In this document: positions 24,307 through 31,656 of the stretch, in pieces
Numbering within the stretch: position 1 is the stretch's first letter
Layout: every line of letters starts with the position of its first letter
NCBI RefSeq assembly: GCF_001029445.1
Contig: NZ_LDOT01000066.1
Span: 1 to 44,177 of the forward strand
Direction of reading: 5' to 3'
Source of the DNA: Photobacterium aquae
GTDB lineage: Bacteria; Pseudomonadota; Gammaproteobacteria; Enterobacterales; Vibrionaceae
Length of the DNA: 44,177 nucleotides
Program-made: the position numbers and the translations under genes
Notes under the pieces: generated by a model
The model's input: the letters and a program-made list of their open reading frames with translations, nothing else
Databases searched by the model: none
Told to the model about the DNA's origin: nothing

Positions 24307-25563
24307 TTAAAATGGCTGGTTGATCATGACCCTAAAGATACTGTCTTCGCTACCCCATGCCATCTCGGTGCGAACCACAACCCCTTCTACCTGAAAACGG
24401 ATCGCGCCACCCGCGCTCCACTTCATGTCGCGGTGAAGTTCAGCCAAATCATATTCACCGGCCACGCGGCCAACATCGGCAAACGCAACCCACTGCCACC
24501 AAGGAACATCATACCACTCAAACACCGGCCACTCCTTAAGCGGCTGCCAGTCTGGCAATATACGGTACTCCAAGCTATAGCTCAGTGCTGAACGATCAGC
24601 ATAGCGCCCGCTGGCAAAGCTACGCAAGCGATACAGCCCACCAAGCCGCATCCCCGCATAAGCGGGTGGTCGACGAAAAACCTCATGACCATTCACCGTA
24701 TCCGTCTGATTCCAGCTCGGGGTATCACCAGTGTACACGTTAAAAGCAATAACTTGTTGGTCGAAGACTTCGCCAAGCGGCCCTGCATTCCAAAACCAAC
24801 TCTGGTTGAGCTCCCACTTCCACCAACTCGGGCGATCGCTGCCCCCAGGATCAACCGATACCGAAAATTGGCTCCGGCTACCATCGGTCGGATTACGGGT
24901 ATTGTTGCGATTATCCCAATCAAAGCGAGTCTCTAATCCCCATACCGACGAAGCCTCGCTAAATCCGGCAGGCGCAATCTCGCCCATCGGCAAATTGGCA
25001 AATTCTCGACTTTGATAAAATGGCCGCAGCTCAATGGTACTGACCCCGCTTTGCCACGGTACATGCCCGGTCAACTTGCGTCCAGGTACAAATGCAGCCG
25101 ACACACCTCGGCTTGCCCCCGCCCCTATCGGCAACACATAGCGCATCGACAACCGATACTGCGACTCGCTTGCATCGGCCACGACCTTGTCCTCTGCCGA
25201 TGAACCATTGCCTGTAGCGTCACCCAAAAAGTAATCAAATTGCTTAAATTCGGCAGCATACAACTCCGCACCGAACAACCAACGGCTTTCAAGACTGTAG
25301 GTATAATTACTGGCTCCGAGATACCCCAGCCAAGTCCCTTTATCGGTTACCAACCCGGCACCCAACAAGGCCGCTTGAGGTTGCCCGGCCCCTTTCAGCA
25401 CCCCGGCCATACCAATGGAGAGCCCCATCGCATCGGTCGAAAAAATAAAAGGGACCACCGCGGAATCCGGCTCCCAAGTAGGCCAACCATCAGCAAATGC
25501 AGATATCGGATGTGAAAAAGCCGCAACCAATGCTGCGGCTTTCAATAATTTTATGTTAGGCAA
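24307..25563 (-). CDS. Omp85/D15-like outer-membrane beta-barrel protein without POTRA domains
   Basis: The 418-residue protein has a signal peptide ending at about A24 (ISAFA before DGWPTW) and then only barrel-like strands, ending in F (MINQPF). The middle and end (RLRSFASGRYADRSALSYSLEYR, WVAFADVGRVAG, HRDMKWSAGGAIRFQ, VVRTEMAWGSED) resemble the C-terminal BamA/TamA barrel, including an R-S-F that corresponds to the VRGF/Y lid loop. No POTRA repeats fit between the signal peptide and the barrel. The start is TTG at 25563: the signal peptide needs it and no ATG exists before residue 46. AAGGGA is 11 nt upstream. It follows alr by 18 nt and so belongs to the dnaB-alr transcript. Function unknown. 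Confidence 0.75.
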   Translation of the reverse strand: MPNIKLLKAAALVAAFSHPISAFADGWPTWEPDSAVVPFIFSTDAMGLSIGMAGVLKGAGQPQAALLGAGLVTDKGTWLGYLGASNYTYSLESRWLFGAELYAAEFKQFDYFLGDATGNGSSAEDKVVADASESQYRLSMRYVLPIGAGASRGVSAAFVPGRKLTGHVPWQSGVSTIELRPFYQSREFANLPMGEIAPAGFSEASSVWGLETRFDWDNRNNTRNPTDGSRSQFSVSVDPGGSDRPSWWKWELNQSWFWNAGPLGEVFDQQVIAFNVYTGDTPSWNQTDTVNGHEVFRRPPAYAGMRLGGLYRLRSFASGRYADRSALSYSLEYRILPDWQPLKEWPVFEWYDVPWWQWVAFADVGRVAGEYDLAELHRDMKWSAGGAIRFQVEGVVVRTEMAWGSEDSIFRVMINQPF

Positions 25564-25581
25564 CTCTGTATTCGTCCCTTG

Positions 25582-26661
25582 TTAAACATAGGCCATCGTA
25601 ACTCGAGAGGTCAGCTTGGTGACGAGTTCATAGGCAATGGTACCTATATGCTCGGCCACGATTTCTGCCGGCAGCCCTTCTCCCCACAAGACGGCCTCGT
25701 CACCGACCTTGTCGGCCGAATCCGGCCCCAAATCCACCGTCAGCATATCCATCGAAACCCGGCCGGCCATCGGCACGATACGGCCGTTGACCAATACCGG
25801 CGTCCCGTTCGGGGCCGTACGCGGATAGCCGTCACCATAGCCGATGGCAATAACGCCGACCTTGGTATCACGCTCGCTGGTCCAAATACCGCCATAACCG
25901 ACCGACTCACCCTTTTTCACCTCACGCACCGCAATAAGGCTAGAGGTCAAGGTCATCACCGGTTTCAGATCATAGGCGGCCGCCAAGCGATCTGGCTCCA
26001 CGAACGGCGATACACCGTACATAATGATGCCTGGGCGAATCCACTCCATATGGCTATCTGGCCACGCCAATATACCGGCAGATGCCGCCAGCGAGCGCTC
26101 GCCCCGACAACCTTGGGTCAGGGCGGTAAATGTACTGATTTGCTGGTGAGTCACATCGCTGCCCAAATCATCGGCACAGCCAAAGTGGCTAATATAGCGC
26201 AGCGGCTTGGCAACGTTAGCACAGGCATGTAGACGCTCGGTAAACCCTGCCAGTTGCTCAGGGCGAACCCCTAAACGGTGCATCCCGGTGTCAATCTTCA
26301 GCCAAACCACCACAGGGCTTTCCAGCTCGGCCTGCTCAAGCGCTTCGAGCTGTTCAAAGGAATGAACAACGGTATGGATATTGTTGGTCACCAAAACAGG
26401 CAGATCAGAGGGGGCATAAAATCCCTCAAGCAACAAAATCGGCTTGACCACCCCATCAGCCCTCAGTGTCAGGGCTTCCTCGATCCTGGCAACCCCAAAC
26501 CCATCCACATCGGGCAGGCTCTGGGCGACATGGCCGAGGCCATGGCCATAGCCATTGGCTTTCACCACCGCCAGCACCTTGCTGTTCGGCGCTTGGGCGC
26601 GGATCTGACTGACATTATGGGTCAGTGCCTGGGTATTGATATACGCGGTTGCCGCTTTCAT
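25582..26661 (-). CDS. alr: Alanine racemase, biosynthetic
   Basis: PLP enzyme that converts L-alanine to D-alanine for peptidoglycan. It has 359 residues, as E. coli Alr. The PLP lysine lies in VVKANGYGHG (about K34), and the second catalytic tyrosine region (KGESVGYGG), RPGIIMYGVSP and MAGRVSMDMLTVD are present. AGGA precedes the ATG by about 7 nt. It lies 46 nt after dnaB on the same strand, the conserved dnaB-alr order. Confidence 0.97.
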   Translation of the reverse strand: MKAATAYINTQALTHNVSQIRAQAPNSKVLAVVKANGYGHGLGHVAQSLPDVDGFGVARIEEALTLRADGVVKPILLLEGFYAPSDLPVLVTNNIHTVVHSFEQLEALEQAELESPVVVWLKIDTGMHRLGVRPEQLAGFTERLHACANVAKPLRYISHFGCADDLGSDVTHQQISTFTALTQGCRGERSLAASAGILAWPDSHMEWIRPGIIMYGVSPFVEPDRLAAAYDLKPVMTLTSSLIAVREVKKGESVGYGGIWTSERDTKVGVIAIGYGDGYPRTAPNGTPVLVNGRIVPMAGRVSMDMLTVDLGPDSADKVGDEAVLWGEGLPAEIVAEHIGTIAYELVTKLTSRVTMAYV

Positions 26662-26707
26662 CGAAAATCCTATTTATTTCTTCCGGTTATCCGGAGCTAC
26701 TGCTAGA

Positions 26708-28120
26708 TCACTCGTCGTCGTAAGCTGGGCCCTGATAATTATCAAAGCGTGAGAACTGCCCTTGGAACGTCAGGCGAACCGTACCGATTGGACCATTACG
26801 CTGCTTACCGATAATAATTTCGGCGATCCCTTTGAGGGCACTGTCCTCATGGTAAACCTCGTCACGGTAAATGAACATGATCAAGTCAGCATCCTGTTCG
26901 ATCGCGCCCGATTCACGCAAGTCGGAGTTCACCGGACGTTTATCGGCACGTTGCTCCAACGAGCGGTTAAGCTGCGACAAGGCGACCACGGGCACGTTCA
27001 GCTCTTTGGCCAGGGCTTTCAGAGAGCGGGAAATTTCCGCGATCTCCAAGGTACGGTTATCCTGATAGCCCGGTACCCGCATCAGCTGAAGGTAGTCCAC
27101 CATGATCATGCTCAAACCGCCATGGTCCCGGGCGATACGGCGGGCACGGGAGCGCACCTCGGTCGGGGTCAGGCCAGAGCTGTCATCGATGTACATGCTC
27201 TTCTTTTCCATCAGCAGACCCATCGTCGATGAAATACGCGCCCAATCCTCGTCTTCCAACTGACCGGTACGGATTTTGGTCTGATCAACCCGTGACAAGG
27301 AGGCCAGCATACGCATCATGATCTGTTCCGCGGGCATCTCGAGCGAGAAGATCAGCACAGGCTTGTCCTGCTCCATGGCCGCGTTCTCGCACAGGTTCAT
27401 GGCGAAGGTCGTCTTACCCATCGACGGACGAGCGGCGACGATAATCAAATCCGACCCCTGAAGGCCGGCCGTTTTCTTGTCGAGGTCGGTAAAACCGCTC
27501 GAGACCCCCGTCACCCCGTCTTGCGGTGACTGGTAGAGCAGCTCGATTTTTTCCAGGGTCTTTTCCAAGATGGTTTCGACGCTCTGGGGACCTTCGTTCT
27601 GCGAGGTGCGCTGCTCGGCAATGGCAAATACTTTGCTCTCTGCCATATCGAGCAACTCTTCGCTGTCGCGGCCCTGGGGATCATAGCCCGCATCGGCAAT
27701 TTCGTTGGCCACGCTGATCATATCGCGGATCAGAGCCCGCTCTCGGACAATCTCAGCATAGGCCAGAATATTCGCCGCCGACGGGGTATTCTTGGCCAAT
27801 TCAGCCAAATAGGCGAAACCACCAACGTCATCGAGCTGGCTAGAGCGCTCAAGGTGCTCCGATAATGTAATCAAGTCCAGTGGCTGGCCCGACTCCAACA
27901 GCAAGGCCACGCTTTCGAAAATAATCCGGTGCGGGCGGCTGTAGAAATCTTTGGCAACCACTTTCTCTGCCACCACATCCCACTTCTCGTTATCGAGCAG
28001 CAGGCCGCCGAGGACTGATTGTTCAGCCTCCAGTGAGTGGGGAGCCATCTTGATGGCATCCATCTTGGCGTCTTTATGAGGGTTCGGTTTGCTTTTCTCT
28101 GCCATAGGAATTGAAATCAT
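26708..28120 (-). CDS. dnaB: Replicative DNA helicase
   Basis: Hexameric 5'-3' helicase of the replisome. The N-terminal domain starts at PHSLEAEQSVLGGLLLDNEKW; the RecA-like C-terminal domain has Walker A (ARPSMGKTTFAM), Walker B (LSMIMVDYLQLM) and SQLNRSLEQRADKRP and IIGKQRNGP with the arginine finger region. It has 470 residues, against 471 in E. coli. An ATG at 28105 (MAEKSKP) is an alternative start; neither has a clear ribosome-binding site. No intein is present. Confidence 0.97.
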   Translation of the reverse strand: MISIPMAEKSKPNPHKDAKMDAIKMAPHSLEAEQSVLGGLLLDNEKWDVVAEKVVAKDFYSRPHRIIFESVALLLESGQPLDLITLSEHLERSSQLDDVGGFAYLAELAKNTPSAANILAYAEIVRERALIRDMISVANEIADAGYDPQGRDSEELLDMAESKVFAIAEQRTSQNEGPQSVETILEKTLEKIELLYQSPQDGVTGVSSGFTDLDKKTAGLQGSDLIIVAARPSMGKTTFAMNLCENAAMEQDKPVLIFSLEMPAEQIMMRMLASLSRVDQTKIRTGQLEDEDWARISSTMGLLMEKKSMYIDDSSGLTPTEVRSRARRIARDHGGLSMIMVDYLQLMRVPGYQDNRTLEIAEISRSLKALAKELNVPVVALSQLNRSLEQRADKRPVNSDLRESGAIEQDADLIMFIYRDEVYHEDSALKGIAEIIIGKQRNGPIGTVRLTFQGQFSRFDNYQGPAYDDE

Positions 28121-28140
28121 TGCCGGAAACTAGGCCGAGC

Positions 28141-28146
28141 ATTATA
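28141..28146 (-). promoter_or_regulatory. -10 element of the dnaB operon
   Basis: On the minus strand a perfect TATAAT preceded by GGG; the 17-bp -35 position reads CTATAT and is weak. The leader before ATG 28120 would be about 14 nt, or 29 nt to ATG 28105. Confidence 0.5.
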
Positions 28147-28312
28147 CCCTAGTCCACCTCTCAATATAGCCTCCTCGGCAAATTAACCCCCCCATCATAG
28201 ACCTTGCAGAGCGAATGCCCAGAAGCCCCCTTCTATCTTGACCAAAAGCTGACAGAAATGCGCTATACTTGCGCGCTGATCCCGCAACCACTCCCGTCAC
28301 CAAGGAGGCCGC

Positions 28313-29068
28313 TTGGCACGCTACCTGCCAATTCTTTTGCTTGTCACCAGCATCCATGCCTACGCAGAGGATGATGACCGCCCAACCCGTATTCCGCCGC
28401 CTTGGAGCAGCGAAATCGAACTCGGCTACCAATCGCTCGGGGGGAATTCCGACTCGCAGACGCTCAATACCCGGCTGGCAGCCACCTACGTCAAAAACCA
28501 GTACCGACATACCGGAGAGGCCAAGTTCCTGCTGGCTGAAAAGGACGGCGAAGAGGACAAGCGCAAGGGCTCGCTGGAGCTGCAAAGTGACATGAAGGTT
28601 AACGAGAGAACCTATGTGCTTGGCAACATCAGCTATATCGATGACCGCTACGGCCCCTATTTTATCGACTTCACGCTCGCAACCGGTATCGGTTACCAGC
28701 TGATCCGGCGTGAAACCCTGCAGGTGGAAGTGGAAGCCGGCCCCGGCTATCGCCATCAGGAGCCCAATCTGGACGAAATTGACGACGACGATATCATTTT
28801 GCAGGAAATCGTCGACGAGCCGATCCTCCGTGGCAGCACCAAGCTGACATGGAAACCCACTAAGGATATCGAGCTCAATGCCCGTATTACGGGAATTGCC
28901 GGCAACAGCAACAGCACCATGGAGACGGAGCTCAACCTGACCACGGCAATCAACGATCATGTCGCCATCAGGATCAGCAATACCCAGAAGCTCAACAGCT
29001 GGGTGCCCGACGGGCTGGAAAAGCGCGACTCGGCAATGACGGTAAACCTGCTGTTCAAGATCCAATAG
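28313..29068 (+). CDS. DUF481-family outer-membrane protein
   Basis: The 251-residue protein has a signal peptide ending at A18 (HAYA before EDDDRPT) and then beta-strand repeats typical of DUF481: SEIELGYQSLGGNSDSQTLN, TGEAKFLLAEKDGEEDKRKG, IDDRYGPYFIDFTLATGIGY, ending in LLFKIQ. The family is a salt-stress-associated outer-membrane barrel group of unknown molecular role (YdiY-like). It starts with TTG at 28313: AAGGAGG lies 4 nt upstream and the signal peptide requires this start. It is divergent from dnaB; a terminator follows. Confidence 0.82.
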   Translation: MARYLPILLLVTSIHAYAEDDDRPTRIPPPWSSEIELGYQSLGGNSDSQTLNTRLAATYVKNQYRHTGEAKFLLAEKDGEEDKRKGSLELQSDMKVNERTYVLGNISYIDDRYGPYFIDFTLATGIGYQLIRRETLQVEVEAGPGYRHQEPNLDEIDDDDIILQEIVDEPILRGSTKLTWKPTKDIELNARITGIAGNSNSTMETELNLTTAINDHVAIRISNTQKLNSWVPDGLEKRDSAMTVNLLFKIQ

Positions 29069-29100
29069 CACGCCGCACAAGCTCAAATAACAGGTATAAA

Positions 29101-29124
29101 AAAACCAGCCCGAAGGCTGGTTTT
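29101..29124. terminator. Bidirectional terminator between the DUF481 gene and rplI
   Basis: AAAACCAGCC (29101-29110) and GGCTGGTTTT (29115-29124) around a CGAA tetraloop. The same hairpin core recurs after purA at 36875-36896. Confidence 0.9.
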
Positions 29125-29144
29125 AAATATCAAACAAAACGTTA

Positions 29145-29597
29145 TTAAGCTTCAGCTACAACGTTTAGTTTAACAGTTGCGAATACGTCAGAGTGCAGCT
29201 GGATGCTGATCTCGAATTCACCAGTTGTACGTAGTGCACCTTCAGGTAGGCGAACTTCGCTCTTCGCTACTTCAACGCCAGCTGCAGTGATTGCATCAGC
29301 GATGTCACGAGTACCGATAGAACCGAATAGCTTACCTTCGTCACCAGCTTTAGAAGCGATAACTACAGCTTCAAGCGCGTTAACTTTCTCAGCACGAGCT
29401 TCAGAAGCAGCTAGTTGCTCAGCAACTTTTGCTTCTAGTTCAGCACGACGTACTTCGAACATTTCAACGTTAGCTTTAGTTGCCATAACTGCCTTGCCCT
29501 GTGGGATTAGGAAGTTACGAGCGTAGCCAGCTTTAACGTTAACCTGGTCGCCTAGGCCACCTAGGTTACCGATTTTATCAAGTAGAATAACTTGCAT
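29145..29597 (-). CDS. rplI: Large-subunit ribosomal protein L9
   Basis: Binds 23S rRNA with its N-terminal domain and projects a long helix. The 150 residues begin MQVILLDKIGNLGGLGDQV and include VKAGYARNFLIPQGKA, the family signature, and GKLFGSIGTRDIADAI in the C-terminal domain. Last gene of rpsF-priB-rpsR-rplI, with GAGGA upstream. Codon use is strongly biased as expected of a highly expressed gene. Confidence 0.98.
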   Translation of the reverse strand: MQVILLDKIGNLGGLGDQVNVKAGYARNFLIPQGKAVMATKANVEMFEVRRAELEAKVAEQLAASEARAEKVNALEAVVIASKAGDEGKLFGSIGTRDIADAITAAGVEVAKSEVRLPEGALRTTGEFEISIQLHSDVFATVKLNVVAEA

Positions 29598-29634
29598 TAT
29601 CTTGTCCTCTTAAACTTAATTAAACCGCTACCGA

Positions 29635-29862
29635 TTACTGATGCTTGTCAGTGTATGGTAGAAGTGCTAGGTAACGAGAACGCTTGATAGCGCGAGCTAG
29701 CTGGCGCTGGTATTTAGCGCGAGTACCAGTGATACGGCTTGGTACGATTTTACCAGCTTCAGTGATGTAGTTTTTCAGAGTTGCTACATCTTTGTAGTCA
29801 ATCTCTTGTACGCCTTCTGCAGTGAAACGGCAGAACTTACGACGACGGAAGAAACGTGCCAT
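29635..29862 (-). CDS. rpsR: Small-subunit ribosomal protein S18
   Basis: Forms a heterodimer with S6 on the 30S platform. The protein starting at 29862 has 75 residues, as in E. coli, with MARFFRRRKFCRFTAEG, IDYKDVATLKNYI and TGTRAKYQRQLARAIKRSRYLALLPYT. GGAGA lies about 8 nt upstream. It follows the priB stop by 16 nt. Confidence 0.98.
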   Translation of the reverse strand: MARFFRRRKFCRFTAEGVQEIDYKDVATLKNYITEAGKIVPSRITGTRAKYQRQLARAIKRSRYLALLPYTDKHQ

Positions 29863-29878
29863 GGGCTTATCTCCTGAA

Positions 29879-30181
29879 CTAAATTTTTTCAATGTGATCG
29901 GCGTGCAACACTAATTTACCGATGCCATTACGGCCGGTGTGGTAAGAAACAAAGCCCCCTACCTTAATGTGGCTTCCGATAGCTAAATCTTGAGTGAGTA
30001 CTTGCTGACCTTGCCCACTAACCACCACGTTGATGTAGCAATACACCTGGCGTGGTAAATCAGCTTCTTGCTGGTAGGAACGGTGCTCAAGCACAAAGTG
30101 ACAATGAGGGATCCCCGCCAGCGACTGGCTTCGTTTGGGGTCCTTGGCGATAACGCCAGACAACTCCAGACGATTGGTCAT
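29879..30181 (-). CDS. priB: Primosomal replication protein N (PriB)
   Basis: Single-stranded DNA-binding OB-fold protein of the replication restart primosome, cooperating with PriA and DnaT. The 100 residues (104 in E. coli) start MTNRLELSGVIAKDPKRSQSLAGIPHCHF and include RQVYCYINVVVSGQ and VGGFVSYHTGRNG. Its location between rpsF and rpsR is the conserved one. Seven nt separate it from rpsF. Confidence 0.95.
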   Translation of the reverse strand: MTNRLELSGVIAKDPKRSQSLAGIPHCHFVLEHRSYQQEADLPRQVYCYINVVVSGQGQQVLTQDLAIGSHIKVGGFVSYHTGRNGIGKLVLHADHIEKI

Positions 30182-30188
30182 TTACAAA

Positions 30189-30575
30189 TTACTCAGCTGC
30201 TGCTTCGCCTTCAGATTGTGCTTCTGCACGCTCTTCACGACGTGGGGCACGCTCTTCTTTAGCCTTCATCATTGGAGATGGCTCAGTGATAGCGCCTTTA
30301 GTGCGCATGATCATGTTACGGATCACAGCATCGTTGAAGCGGAAGTTAGACTCTAGCTCGTCAACTACAGACTGCTCAGCTTCAACGTTCATTAGAACGT
30401 AGTGTGCTTTGTGCAGCTTGTTGATTGGGTAAGCCATTTGACGACGGCCCCAATCTTCTAGACGGTGAATCTGACCACCAGAATCTTTGATTGCACCAGT
30501 GTAGCGCTCGATCATGCCAGCAACTTGCTCGCTTTGATCTGGGTGCACCATGAATACGATTTCGTAATGACGCAT
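30189..30575 (-). CDS. rpsF: Small-subunit ribosomal protein S6
   Basis: Binds 16S rRNA together with S18. The 128 residues begin MRHYEIVFMVHPDQSEQV and contain HRLEDWGRRQMAYPINKLHKAHYVLMNVE, the family core. The C-terminus is a charged Arg/Glu/Ala tail ending EGEAAAE, in the place where E. coli RimK adds glutamates. First gene of the operon; AAGGAG precedes the ATG. Confidence 0.98.
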   Translation of the reverse strand: MRHYEIVFMVHPDQSEQVAGMIERYTGAIKDSGGQIHRLEDWGRRQMAYPINKLHKAHYVLMNVEAEQSVVDELESNFRFNDAVIRNMIMRTKGAITEPSPMMKAKEERAPRREERAEAQSEGEAAAE

Positions 30576-30598
30576 GGGTTGCTCCTTACGGATTATTC

Positions 30599-30633
30599 AG
30601 CTTCTCTATTTGGCTCGGTCATCCAGGAGAAGC
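30599..30633 (-). promoter_or_regulatory. S6:S18-binding leader hairpin upstream of rpsF
   Basis: On the minus strand CTTCTC (30627-30632) pairs with GAGAAG (30601-30606) around a loop that contains GGATGACCGAGCC. The loop CCG and GGA features resemble the known rpsF-leader motif by which the S6:S18 complex represses its own mRNA. It lies 24 nt before the rpsF start, inside the transcribed leader. Confidence 0.6.
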
Positions 30634-30671
30634 AAGGAACTAAGATAAATAACCGAGAATTTGGAGGCAGA

Positions 30672-30700
30672 ATAGTATAGAGAATGGACAATTTAAGCAA
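30672..30700 (-). promoter_or_regulatory. Candidate rpsF operon promoter
   Basis: On the minus strand TTGCTT (30695-30700) and TACTAT (30672-30677) are 17 bp apart; a start near 30665 gives a leader of about 90 nt that includes the S6:S18-like hairpin. Confidence 0.5.
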
Positions 30701-30836
30701 GCGAATTTTCTTCGCTGGCAGAAGATATCTCAGCAAATAAAACACAACGGCTATTCAGACAGATAGACGTCTGCAGAGCGTTGAACTCACCCTCGCCCTC
30801 CGTACAGCCCCGCACGCAACACATGACCGACAGATA

Positions 30837-30874
30837 CAAAAAAACCGGTGCCGCACCTACGTGCCGCACCGGTT
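30837..30874 (-). terminator. Rho-independent terminator after rlmB
   Basis: ACCGGTGC (30844-30851) pairs with GCACCGGT (30866-30873), with an inner GTGC/GCAC pairing. On the minus strand seven T residues follow. Confidence 0.88.
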
Positions 30875-30918
30875 GTTGTCGCTCATATTCTCGACCAGCA
30901 CTCTGGCCGAGAGGTTGA

Positions 30919-31653
30919 TTACTGACGCTGGCGAACAGCCTCGAACAGGCAGATCCCCGTCGCAACGGAAACGTTCAGGCTCGATACAGAACCAGACATC
31001 GGGATCTTAATCAGATCGTCACAGGTTTCACGCGTCAGGCGGCGCATGCCCTCACCCTCAGCCCCCATTACAATCGCCAGCGGGCCGGTTAGCTTGCTCT
31101 GGTAGATATCATGAGTCGCCTCGCCTGCCGTACCGACAACCCACACGCCTTGCTCCTGCAAATGGCGCAAGGTACGGGCCAGGTTAGTCACACGCACCAA
31201 CGGCACCACTTCTGCGGCACCACATGCCACCTTGCTCGCTGTCGCATTGAGCTGCGCCGAACGATCTTTAGGTACAATCACTGCCACAGCACCCGCCGCA
31301 TCGGCATTTCGCAGACATGCGCCAAGGTTGTGCGGATCGGTCACACCGTCCAGCACCAACAGCAATGGGCTGTCCTTGCCGGCAAGAATGTCGTCAAGAT
31401 CATTCTCGTTGTACTGTTTACCAGGACGAACGCGGGCAATAATCCCTTGGTGCGAGGCCCCTTTCGCCTTGTCATCAAGTGCCTTACGGCCAGCTTGCTG
31501 AATCGTAATACCCAGCGCCTGAAGCTCATTGAGCACAGGTAGCAAGCGGTCATCCTCACGCCCCTTGAGGACAAACACCTCAATGAAACGCGATGGATCT
31601 GATGCCAATACGGCCTGTACGGCATGAATACCGAAAATCATGTCATTACTCAT
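30919..31653 (-). CDS. rlmB: 23S rRNA (guanosine-2'-O-)-methyltransferase, G2251
   Basis: SpoU/TrmH-type SPOUT methyltransferase that modifies G2251 in the P loop of 23S rRNA. The 244 residues start with the substrate-binding domain (MIFGIHAVQAVLASDP) and show the SPOUT motifs LVLDGVTDPHNLGACLRNADA (motif 1), AIVMGAEGEGMRRLT (motif 2) and IPMSGSVSSLNVSVATGI (motif 3, knot). It follows rnr with only 3 nt between stop and start, the conserved rnr-rlmB pair. Confidence 0.96.
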   Translation of the reverse strand: MSNDMIFGIHAVQAVLASDPSRFIEVFVLKGREDDRLLPVLNELQALGITIQQAGRKALDDKAKGASHQGIIARVRPGKQYNENDLDDILAGKDSPLLLVLDGVTDPHNLGACLRNADAAGAVAVIVPKDRSAQLNATASKVACGAAEVVPLVRVTNLARTLRHLQEQGVWVVGTAGEATHDIYQSKLTGPLAIVMGAEGEGMRRLTRETCDDLIKIPMSGSVSSLNVSVATGICLFEAVRQRQ

Positions 31654-31656
31654 GGA

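Noticed and set aside
28142..29086. A 314-codon open frame on the minus strand opposite the DUF481 gene
   Set aside because: No ribosome-binding site, no family resemblance, and it mirrors a well-supported signal-peptide-bearing protein on the plus strand.
30693..30965. Minus-strand 90-codon frame between rlmB and rpsF
   Set aside because: It spans the rlmB terminator and the rpsF promoter and has no ribosome-binding site.
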